A stretch of 7,644 bases of DNA, from the NCBI GenBank assembly GCA_029561505.1, contig JAKQXK010000101.1, positions 1 to 7,644 on the forward strand, in the 5' to 3' direction. The position numbers were made by a program, and so were the translations under genes. The notes under the pieces were generated by a model. It saw only the letters and a list, made by a program, of their open reading frames with translations. It searched no databases and was not told the DNA's origin. Origin of the DNA: Spirochaetota bacterium. Its GTDB lineage: Bacteria; Spirochaetota; Leptospiria; Turneriellales; Turneriellaceae. How positions within the stretch are numbered: position 1 is the stretch's first letter; every line of letters begins with the position of its first letter. Below, one piece after another: positions 1 through 6,010 of the stretch.

Positions 1-198
1 CCTGTAAAGACAAATTGGTCCAAGAATACCACAGCCACTGGATTTTCGATTCTGCGCCAGCTGTTGCTGATACACGAGGCGCACTATTGTGAAATGAAAC
101 GCTTGTGCTCCGTCGCCCCAGTCGAATCGCAACGGGTATACCGGCCTCAGATTCGTGTTTACGCCAGTCATGGGGCGGTTAGGCTCGTTCGCGGTTAA
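1..198 (+). CDS. Possible 3' end of an upstream gene, unrecognised (partial at left edge)
   Basis: One plus-strand frame is open from base 1 to a TAA at 196-198, giving about 65 residues that end ASHGAVRLVRG. The stop lies 23 bases before the TTG start of the sensor gene, a spacing that would suit an upstream operon member. I do not recognise the protein and see no domain motif. The case is weak: the exactly antiparallel frame on the minus strand is also open from an ATG at 171 down to base 1, and GC content by codon position (about 57, 46 and 57 percent by hand count) does not favour either strand. The stretch could equally be the noncoding leader of the sensor operon. No convincing promoter was seen in it. 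Confidence 0.25.
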   Translation, partial: PVKTNWSKNTTATGFSILRQLLLIHEAHYCEMKRLCSVAPVESQRVYRPQIRVYASHGAVRLVRG

Positions 199-208
199 GC
201 CCGCAAGC

Positions 209-214
209 GAAGGA
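209..214 (+). promoter_or_regulatory. Shine-Dalgarno sequence supporting a TTG start
   Basis: The purine run GAAGGA sits 7 bases upstream of the TTG at 222-224. This is ideal spacing and the best ribosome binding site in the window. It decides in favour of the TTG codon as the true start, which also places a complete signal peptide at the N-terminus of the sensor protein. Confidence 0.65.
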
Positions 215-221
215 TCTCCTT

Positions 222-2087
222 TTGAAACCTTGCATTCTGATATTTGCGTTAATGTCGCTGCTGATCACGGGCCTCGGCGCTCAGCCCATTGCCATCGGCA
301 CCGGGTTTACCGAATCACTTATTTCGCAGCCCGAATATTTGGTGACGACCGCGAAATTCGAGATCGGCGACGTTTTCCGTGAACGGTTTGGCGCGAGCCC
401 AAAACCCCAGATTCATCTGCGCACCGGCGAATCTGTCTGGTTGCGTTTTGAACTGGCGTCGAGCGCATCGCAACGCGTACCGCTTATGGCGCGCTACGAG
501 TTTCCCTGGACAGATCGCGCCGAGTTCTTTGTTGTACGTAAAGACGGTACGACAGCAGCGCACACTATTGGCGGTGATGCCGTTGAAGGCAAAAGGTACG
601 AGCGTTTGCCGCTGGCGCATTTTGACATCGCTGCAGGCGAGCAGCTTTGGCTATACCTGCGCGTCACAACCGTCGCGCACACACCGTCGCTTATCCATCT
701 CTATCATCAAGATACGCTCACGCCGCGCGTTTTTTTGGAGCTTCTGGCGCAGGGCCTTTTTATCGGTATCGCGGTGATGCTGCTCATTTTTCACTTCAAT
801 CTCTATTTTGCGACCCGCGATCAGGCGCTACTTGGCTATCTTCTATACCTCACTGCCGTGGGCTTTTTTATGCCGCTGCGCAGCGGCGTTTTGCCGCAGA
901 TGATTTTCGGCTCTCGTGCGCATCTGAGCGACGCGGTTTCGGTAGTTATGGCGAGTGCCTGTTATTTTACCGGTGTAAGCTTCGTGCGCAGGTTCTTTTC
1001 TTTGCGGTTATTTTTGCCTCGCATAGACCGCTGGGTCTTCTGTATTCAGTGGCTTACTCTGGCGCCGGTTTGCGCGCTGCTTTTCGGCCGAAGAGAGGCC
1101 TTCATCGCCGAAAATCTTGCGGGCCTGCTTGTCGGCCCACCGCTGCTGCTGCTTGGCATTCACCAGGCACTGCAAAAGCGAGACCAGGCCTTATATTTTG
1201 TCGCGGGCTATAGCCTGCCAATCGTGGCCGCCATTATCGACAATCTCGTGGAGAACGGGGTGCTGCCGCATTTTGCCGGGCGCAATGAAATGTTGCCGGC
1301 TGCCATGGCTCTCGAGTTCTTATTTTTTGCGCTGATCATCTACCGCAAATTTGCCGATTCTGAGCTCGCCCGGTCGCGCGACAAAGAAAGACTTTCGCGC
1401 GTGCGGGCCGAACTCGCCTTTGCCCGTGGCATACAGAAGAGCCTGATTCCGCCGCTGCAACAAAAATTCGGCAGTCTCGCGTTTTGTGCCGCATACCGCA
1501 GCGAAAAAGACGTGGGGAGTGATTACTTTGACGTCGTAAAAACGGGAGAAGATACCATCGGCGTGCTCGTTACCGACACAGGCACGCATCGCACATCATC
1601 GCTCGCGTCGGCGCTTGACGCCTCTGCGGTGCGAATGGCATTTCGCAACAGTTTTGCGGGCCTGCCTGAGCCTCGTGAGGTTGTCGCGAGAATGTTCAAG
1701 CTGCTCGAACCGGTGACGCGCGCCCGGCCCGTCGCCTTTACCTACATCGCGGTCAATACGACAACAGGCGCCGGCACAGTTTACAACCATATGAATCCTT
1801 CGCCGATTCTCGTGCAAAGGGCCGGCGGCCGCGCTAAAATCTTTGAGAGTGAGGGTGTGCACGCGCCCGATCTGCAATCCCAATTCACGCTAAACCCCGG
1901 CGACCACCTGATCGCCTTGACCGCAGGGGTGGCGCGTCGCATGAACCTGCTGCGTGACTCTCTTTCGCCCGCGCACCGCATTCAAAAGATTCAGAATCGG
2001 CCGCAACGACAAAAGCTGCGCCGAACCCGGCGCGCCAAAGAAGACCTCACGATGGTGGCGCTGGGTTTTGAAGCGGGTCGGGAATGA
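222..2087 (+). CDS. 7TMR-DISM membrane sensor with degenerate SpoIIE/PP2C-like domain (predicted pseudophosphatase)
   Basis: A 621-residue membrane sensor. Residues 1-20 form a signal peptide (likely cleavage after LGA). About 40-170 form an extracytoplasmic 7TMR-DISMED2-like beta domain, seen in SVWLRFEL, the YVGD-like GGDAVEGKRY segment and LWLYLRV. Seven hydrophobic helices lie near 174-194, 203-217, 237-253, 270-288, 297-312, 322-341 and 357-374. A short coiled coil with the typical ARGIQKSLIPP ending (401-411) leads to a SpoIIE-like domain from about 412. Two expected metal-binding aspartates remain (D434 in GSDYFD, D452), but the usual DVxGHG reads DTGTHR, the AGHP box reads MNPS, the TDG box reads TAG (D568 replaced by A, and the following E by R), and the terminal DD reads ED (607-608). 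Loss of phosphatase activity is inferred, not shown. The start is TTG with a good Shine-Dalgarno sequence. The stop overlaps the next gene, a clear paralogue, by ATGA. A basic stretch (about 589-606) precedes the ED motif. Confidence 0.88.
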   Translation: MKPCILIFALMSLLITGLGAQPIAIGTGFTESLISQPEYLVTTAKFEIGDVFRERFGASPKPQIHLRTGESVWLRFELASSASQRVPLMARYEFPWTDRAEFFVVRKDGTTAAHTIGGDAVEGKRYERLPLAHFDIAAGEQLWLYLRVTTVAHTPSLIHLYHQDTLTPRVFLELLAQGLFIGIAVMLLIFHFNLYFATRDQALLGYLLYLTAVGFFMPLRSGVLPQMIFGSRAHLSDAVSVVMASACYFTGVSFVRRFFSLRLFLPRIDRWVFCIQWLTLAPVCALLFGRREAFIAENLAGLLVGPPLLLLGIHQALQKRDQALYFVAGYSLPIVAAIIDNLVENGVLPHFAGRNEMLPAAMALEFLFFALIIYRKFADSELARSRDKERLSRVRAELAFARGIQKSLIPPLQQKFGSLAFCAAYRSEKDVGSDYFDVVKTGEDTIGVLVTDTGTHRTSSLASALDASAVRMAFRNSFAGLPEPREVVARMFKLLEPVTRARPVAFTYIAVNTTTGAGTVYNHMNPSPILVQRAGGRAKIFESEGVHAPDLQSQFTLNPGDHLIALTAGVARRMNLLRDSLSPAHRIQKIQNRPQRQKLRRTRRAKEDLTMVALGFEAGRE

Positions 2088-3982
2088 AAGGTCTCTGCGG
2101 CGTAACGCTATGGCTCGTGCTCGCGGGGCATGTCTCAGGCACCGCCGGTGTATTGCGCCTCACAGAACATTTTGTATCGACCGATACAACACCCTATATC
2201 GAATATTTGTATTCTGCAGACCCGTTCGCAACCATCAGCCGCCAGTCCGCAGGCTGGGCACCGCTGCAATCGGTCGTGCTGCACGAGCGTAAACACGGCG
2301 ACCGAATCTGGCTGAGAATGCAAGTTGCAAACGATTCAGGCGCGCCCGTCAGATTGGCAATGGTCGCGGGTGAGGCCCGAACCGACACCGTCTTATTTTA
2401 TCAGGCAGCGGCGGGGCAGCTGGTGCAACACCAGAGCGGGGGTGATTTGTCAAAACGCACATCGATGCCGGTTTATCTTGCGCCGCATTTTGCTTTCACC
2501 GTCGAGCCTCGCACGCAGTCACATATCTTTTTGGCGGTCGAAAATCCCGTTGATCTCGCAGTGGATTTTCATTTGCTGCGTGCCGATGTTTTTGCTGAAC
2601 ACGGCGGGTTTCAATATCTGCTTCAGGGTGTTTTTTTCGGGGCACTTGCGGTTCTGATACTCTATTACGGTGTTATTTACCTCTCGCAACGCACGCCTAT
2701 CTTGGCAGCATACTTTTGGTATTTATTGGCGACCGCCGTCTTTTTTGCAGCGCGCACTGGCTTGCTTTTTCAGGGCATTGCTTTCGCTCACGCCTCACTC
2801 ATGAATCTGTTGGTAACGCCGCTGCCGGGAATTCTATTCGCAGCCGGCATACGCTTCGCGCGTGTCTTTTTGAAACTTGCCCGGGGCAGCGTGCACGACA
2901 GAATATTGATGGTCGCGCAATACGTTGCGCTCTTGCCTATACCCGTCGCTTTTTGTTCGCGCGCGATTTCGCGTGAGATCTGCGACTGGCTGACTCTTAT
3001 ACTTGGCCCCGGGCTGCTCGTGTTCGCGTGGCTCATCAGGCGGCAGGTGCCCGATGCCGGGTTGTTTTTGCTGGGTTGGTGCTGGCCGATTCTGGCGTCG
3101 CTGCTCCAGTACACGGGAATCGATACGTCATACCTGATGCGCAATGTACTCTTGCAGACTTCTGTTCTCATGGAATTTGTCTTCTTTTCGATTTTTGTGG
3201 GCCGTGATCTTAGTCGACTCGAACGCGAACGCACTCAGCAACGCGTGCATCTTCAGATGTTGCAAGAAGACCTAGAGCAGGCGCGCCGGGTACATGAAAC
3301 GCTTTTGCCGTCGGGGGCACCCGACGTCGCGGGCCTCGAGGTACGCCAGGTCTACCGGCCGATGAGCGAACTCGGTGGCGACTATTACGATTGGGTGAAG
3401 CTGAGCGATACGAAGTTGGTCATGTTCGTCGCCGACGTCACCGGTCACGGTTTACCGGCTGCGCTCGACGCTGCGGTTGTGCACATCGCGTTTCAAAGCG
3501 CAGTCGTCGAAACAGCGACAGCAGCGGCGATTCTCACTGTCATGAACCAGAGGCTGATAGCGCAGGGTATCGATCGCTGCGTCAGCGCCGTGTGTGCAAT
3601 CTATGACACCGAGCATAGGCTGCTCGAAGTCTCACTCGCTGGCCACCCACAGGCCATCGTGGTTTCTGGGGGGCGACCCATCTGCATTGGCGAACACGCT
3701 CCCTTGCTCGGCTTCTCGCCTAACACCGCATACTCTTCAGAGCGCATGTTACTCGCAGAGGGAGACCGGCTGTTTCTCTGTACTGACGGTGCCTACGAAA
3801 ACCCCGATTCGCAAGTGGCCGACGACTTCGCAGATTTTGCAAGCCGACTGGCGTCCCTGAGCGGTGCGCCGCTACAGGCGACAATCAACGCGGCTATCGA
3901 CTACTTTGACAAGCTCAGACGACACCGTAGCAGCGATGATATCACTTTGCTCGGCGCGCAGGTACTTGGCAACGCTGTTTAA
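2084..3982 (+). CDS. 7TMR-DISM membrane sensor with intact SpoIIE-type PP2C-like serine/threonine phosphatase domain
   Basis: A 632-residue paralogue of the preceding gene. It has a signal peptide at about 1-21, an extracytoplasmic DISMED2-like domain at about 35-170 (IWLRMQV, DTVLFYQ), seven hydrophobic helices between about 177 and 373, a coiled-coil linker (375-405, ending ARRVHETLLPS) and a cytoplasmic phosphatase domain (about 415-625). All SpoIIE/RsbU-type motifs are present: GGDYYD (431-436), DVTGHG (451-456), AGHP (519-522), CTDGAYE (566-572, with D568) and DDITLL (618-623). These support a two-metal-ion protein phosphatase, which in known relatives dephosphorylates anti-sigma-factor antagonists. 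No such partner lies in the window, so the substrate is unknown. The DISM part presumably senses a ligand outside the inner membrane. The ATG overlaps the upstream stop as ATGA and there is no strong Shine-Dalgarno sequence, so translation is probably coupled to the upstream gene. Confidence 0.93.
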   Translation: MKGLCGVTLWLVLAGHVSGTAGVLRLTEHFVSTDTTPYIEYLYSADPFATISRQSAGWAPLQSVVLHERKHGDRIWLRMQVANDSGAPVRLAMVAGEARTDTVLFYQAAAGQLVQHQSGGDLSKRTSMPVYLAPHFAFTVEPRTQSHIFLAVENPVDLAVDFHLLRADVFAEHGGFQYLLQGVFFGALAVLILYYGVIYLSQRTPILAAYFWYLLATAVFFAARTGLLFQGIAFAHASLMNLLVTPLPGILFAAGIRFARVFLKLARGSVHDRILMVAQYVALLPIPVAFCSRAISREICDWLTLILGPGLLVFAWLIRRQVPDAGLFLLGWCWPILASLLQYTGIDTSYLMRNVLLQTSVLMEFVFFSIFVGRDLSRLERERTQQRVHLQMLQEDLEQARRVHETLLPSGAPDVAGLEVRQVYRPMSELGGDYYDWVKLSDTKLVMFVADVTGHGLPAALDAAVVHIAFQSAVVETATAAAILTVMNQRLIAQGIDRCVSAVCAIYDTEHRLLEVSLAGHPQAIVVSGGRPICIGEHAPLLGFSPNTAYSSERMLLAEGDRLFLCTDGAYENPDSQVADDFADFASRLASLSGAPLQATINAAIDYFDKLRRHRSSDDITLLGAQVLGNAV

Positions 3983-4011
3983 CTGTCACTATAACACTCA
4001 ATACCTTTAAA

Positions 4012-4036
4012 AATGCCGGCGCTACAACCGGGCATT
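4012..4036. other. Imperfect hairpin after the sensor operon
   Basis: AATGCCGG (4012-4019) pairs with CC (4028-4029) and GGCATT (4031-4036), giving eight pairs with one bulged G at 4030 and an eight-base loop. It lies 29 bases after the stop of the phosphatase gene. An A5 run (4009-4013) lies at its left side and there is no T-tract on its right, so as an intrinsic terminator it fits minus-strand transcription better than the sensor operon. It may still form the 3' end of the sensor transcript. The remainder of the gap 3983-4082 holds an isolated TTGACT (4044-4049) with no convincing -10 box. Confidence 0.4.
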
Positions 4037-4082
4037 CGCTGCATTGACTTGACGCTCTACACCTAGAGCTCTCAGTTGATGA

Positions 4083-4784
4083 GTGAAATACGCAGCGTAT
4101 CTAGGGCTAGCGCTCGTTCTGGGAGCATGCAATAACTTAAACCTGCTCGATAAGCTTGAGAATCCCGGCGCATCGGGAGATTCAGGTAACAAAGGGCCGA
4201 TAAAGCTCTACGCATTTGTTTCATCCGTTACTCCTCAAGGCGATATGAAGATTTCGGGCGCAGATATGCATCCGAATTGTGCAGGCCAAACTGCCTTTGC
4301 TGCAGCCGATTGTTATTGCCAAAATCGAGCCATAGAGACCGGCCTGATGACGCCCGGCACGAAAAGGTTCGTGGCTTGGCTTAGTGGCTCGAGCGTCGAC
4401 ATGACCTGTCGCATTCAGGATATTCCCGCAGCACAAGCCTGTGCTTTCCCAGCAAAAGACGTGAACTGGTACAATAAGCAAGAGCAGTTAATCGCCGACA
4501 GCTATACGCGTCTTTTTACGATCGGGGGCGCATTGATAAACCCGTTGGTAATTACCGATACGGGTGGCGCTGCGACCAATGGTGCTAACGTTTGGTCGTC
4601 AACGCAGGGCAACGGCCTCACATCGGGGACTCTGGCGGCGAACCATTGTCAAGATTGGACGCTCAATACATCGCAGACTGCAGCGACAGGCTCAATCAAC
4701 GGGGCAGGGTCAACCTGGTCTGCGCTAGCATCGGCGAGCTGTACAGTGACAGCCTACTTTTACTGTTTCGGCATACCAAACTGA
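4083..4784 (+). CDS. DUF1554-type lipoprotein with C-type-lectin-like cysteine pattern
   Basis: A 233-residue predicted lipoprotein. The GTG start is followed by a short signal peptide with lipobox LGAC, so C16 would be lipidated; the following asparagines do not settle inner or outer membrane placement. A low-complexity linker (17-38) leads to a domain from about residue 40 (KLYAFVSS) to the end. The domain has the order typical of DUF1554: KISGADMHPNC (56-66), a buried-looking VAWL (97-100), NWY (128-130), ANVWSS (168-173), NHCQDWTLNTS (187-197), WSALASASC (212-220) and a final YFYCF. The mature domain has eight further cysteines (66, 77, 79, 109, 120, 189, 220, 228), enough for four disulphides. 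The family is known mainly from Leptospira; function is unknown, and surface adhesion or carbohydrate binding is only a guess. An in-frame TGA (4080-4082) directly precedes the GTG, which therefore is the earliest possible start; no Shine-Dalgarno sequence is clear. The family call is from memory of the motif pattern. Confidence 0.82.
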   Translation: MKYAAYLGLALVLGACNNLNLLDKLENPGASGDSGNKGPIKLYAFVSSVTPQGDMKISGADMHPNCAGQTAFAAADCYCQNRAIETGLMTPGTKRFVAWLSGSSVDMTCRIQDIPAAQACAFPAKDVNWYNKQEQLIADSYTRLFTIGGALINPLVITDTGGAATNGANVWSSTQGNGLTSGTLAANHCQDWTLNTSQTAATGSINGAGSTWSALASASCTVTAYFYCFGIPN

Positions 4785-4800
4785 CCTTCTAAGTCTTCTT

Positions 4801-4816
4801 GCAACCCTAAGGTTGT
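4801..4816 (+). promoter_or_regulatory. Small hairpin covering the putative ribosome binding site of the desaturase
   Basis: GCAACC (4801-4806) can pair with GGTTGT (4811-4816), six pairs including one G-U, around a four-base loop CTAA. The run TAAGG (4808-4812), the only Shine-Dalgarno-like sequence before the desaturase, lies 7 bases before the GTG at 4820, and its GG is inside the stem. The site supports GTG 4820 as the start over ATG 4835, which has no purine-rich sequence before it. The stem is short and a regulatory role is conjecture. Confidence 0.3.
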
Positions 4817-4819
4817 GTT

Positions 4820-5905
4820 GTGCATCTAACGTGCATGACATCAATTAATGCCGGCGAAGATGCCGGCGCCGCGACGGGCTTTCACCGCGGCCTCAGAGAA
4901 GCCGTTTTCGGTTTCTTGAAAAGCAATTCGCTGAACCCGATCGACGAATCGGGCCTGATGCGCAAAGCGATCATCAACTACACGTTGTGGTTCACGCTCT
5001 ATGCGGCGTACCTCTTCGTCGGCGCACAATATAGCTGGTATGCGCTGCTGCTCGTGCTGCCGCTCGCTTTTGCGATGCTCTGCATCGTTTTGTCTGTTAT
5101 GCACGACGGCAGCCACGGCGCGTTCAGTAATTCACGTTTTGTGAACTCGCTTGCATCTTACAGTCTCGCCTTCGCAGGTGGCAGCCCGATTCTGTGGCGG
5201 CAGCTGCATGTGCGCGCACACCACGACAACACGAATGTGATCGGTTACGATCAAGATTTCGAATCGGGCGGGCTGATTCGCCTTCACCCGGCGCAGGCGC
5301 AGCACAAGGCACACCGCTTTCAGCATCTATACGCGTGGTTTCTTTACATGGGCCACAGCATTCGCTGGATCTGGTTTGACGATATTAAGGATTACTTAAC
5401 CAACCGCTGGCCGGTTAGCCCTGCCGAGCGTACGACCCTGCTCAAAGAAATTATTCTCGCAAAGACATGGCATGTCGCCAGTTATCTGATTATTCCCGCT
5501 CTGGTGACCGGCAGCTGGCAGCTCGCCGTCGTGTTCTATCTCGCGCATTGGATGATACTCAGCGTCGCCCTGATTCTGGTCTTCGCGATGGCTCACCTCA
5601 CGCACGTGCAAGAGATGCCTGCCTCGCGAGCCGAGGGTCAACAAGACTGGGCATTGCACCAGCTCGCGACGACGGTCGACTTTGCGACCAAGAACCGCAT
5701 GCTCTCATGGATAGTCGGGGGCTTGAACTTTCAGATTGAGCACCATATCTTTCCGAAAATTTCGCATACCCGCTATAAACTCATTCAACCTGTGGTGAAA
5801 GAATATTGCGCAAAACATGGCGTGCGCTATTTCGAATACCCGACTTTTGGTTCAGTTCTTGGCGGGCATTACCTGCACCTCAAGACCATGGGCCAACCAG
5901 GTTAA
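4820..5905 (+). CDS. Membrane fatty acid desaturase (acyl-lipid or acyl-CoA type, three histidine boxes)
   Basis: A 361-residue integral membrane di-iron desaturase that would introduce a double bond into fatty acyl chains of membrane lipids or acyl-CoA. The histidine boxes are complete: HDGSH (95-99), HVRAHH (130-135) and QIEHH (305-309), with an additional HLTH (259-262) before the third box. Glutamine in the first position of box three is a feature of front-end and linoleoyl-CoA-type desaturases, but no cytochrome b5 domain is fused, so a separate electron donor is needed. Hydrophobic helices lie near 51-69, 73-93, 216-231 and 233-258, placing the boxes on the cytoplasmic side as in the family. 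The GTG at 4820 has an AAGG sequence 7 bases upstream; ATG at 4835 (residue 6) is the alternative start. The gene follows the lipoprotein by 35 bases and could be cotranscribed with it. The regiospecificity cannot be told from the sequence. Confidence 0.9.
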   Translation: MHLTCMTSINAGEDAGAATGFHRGLREAVFGFLKSNSLNPIDESGLMRKAIINYTLWFTLYAAYLFVGAQYSWYALLLVLPLAFAMLCIVLSVMHDGSHGAFSNSRFVNSLASYSLAFAGGSPILWRQLHVRAHHDNTNVIGYDQDFESGGLIRLHPAQAQHKAHRFQHLYAWFLYMGHSIRWIWFDDIKDYLTNRWPVSPAERTTLLKEIILAKTWHVASYLIIPALVTGSWQLAVVFYLAHWMILSVALILVFAMAHLTHVQEMPASRAEGQQDWALHQLATTVDFATKNRMLSWIVGGLNFQIEHHIFPKISHTRYKLIQPVVKEYCAKHGVRYFEYPTFGSVLGGHYLHLKTMGQPG

Positions 5906-5946
5906 AAAATGTTAGCACCGGCGGGCTTTGTCCGCAGGTGCTAACA
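5904..5946. terminator. Strong hairpin at the desaturase 3' end, with A-tract on its left
   Basis: TGTTAGCACC (5910-5919) is a perfect inverted repeat of GGTGCTAACA (5937-5946). The interior continues the stem as GCGGGC-TTT-GTCCGC with one G-U pair, after a single G-A mismatch (5920/5936), so the whole element is a 16-pair stem with a TTT loop. The A6 run 5904-5909 overlaps the desaturase stop codon and abuts the stem, and no T-tract follows it. Read on the minus strand it is a textbook intrinsic terminator (stem then six U). On the plus strand it may still mark the mRNA 3' end or protect it. The rest of the gap to 6010 shows no convincing promoter. Confidence 0.6.
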
Positions 5947-6010
5947 CTAACCAACCGGGCGCCGAATTCTCTTTGCGGCGTGTTTCAGTATTGTTTTACA
6001 TCCTTAATTC

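Noticed and set aside
64..90. Promoter-like pair TTGCTG and TATTGT upstream of the first sensor
   Set aside because: The spacer is only 15 bases and both boxes are imperfect, so it is not better than chance in this sequence.
1..171. Minus-strand frame starting at ATG 171 and running off the left edge, beginning MTGVNTNLRPVYPLRFDW
   Set aside because: No ribosome binding site is visible before the ATG, only 50 bases separate it from the opposing start, and it mirrors another open frame on the plus strand. Kept only as an alternative, not as a feature.
155..382. Plus-strand 75-codon frame overlapping the start of the first sensor
   Set aside because: It runs through the signal peptide coding region in another frame, is rich in Arg and His, and has no domain. 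It is a shadow of the sensor gene.
2788..3234. 148-codon minus-strand frame inside the phosphatase gene
   Set aside because: It is antisense to the membrane and linker region of a well-supported gene and its product is Ser/Arg-rich without motifs, as expected for a shadow frame.
4044..4072. TTGACT and overlapping TTGACG as a -35 box before the lipoprotein, and the palindrome AGAGCTCT at 4065-4072
   Set aside because: No acceptable -10 box lies at 16-18 bases, and an eight-base palindrome is unremarkable by itself.
5973..6001. TTGCGG and TTACAT as a promoter before the malic enzyme
   Set aside because: The -10 box matches only three of six consensus positions; I cannot support a promoter call.
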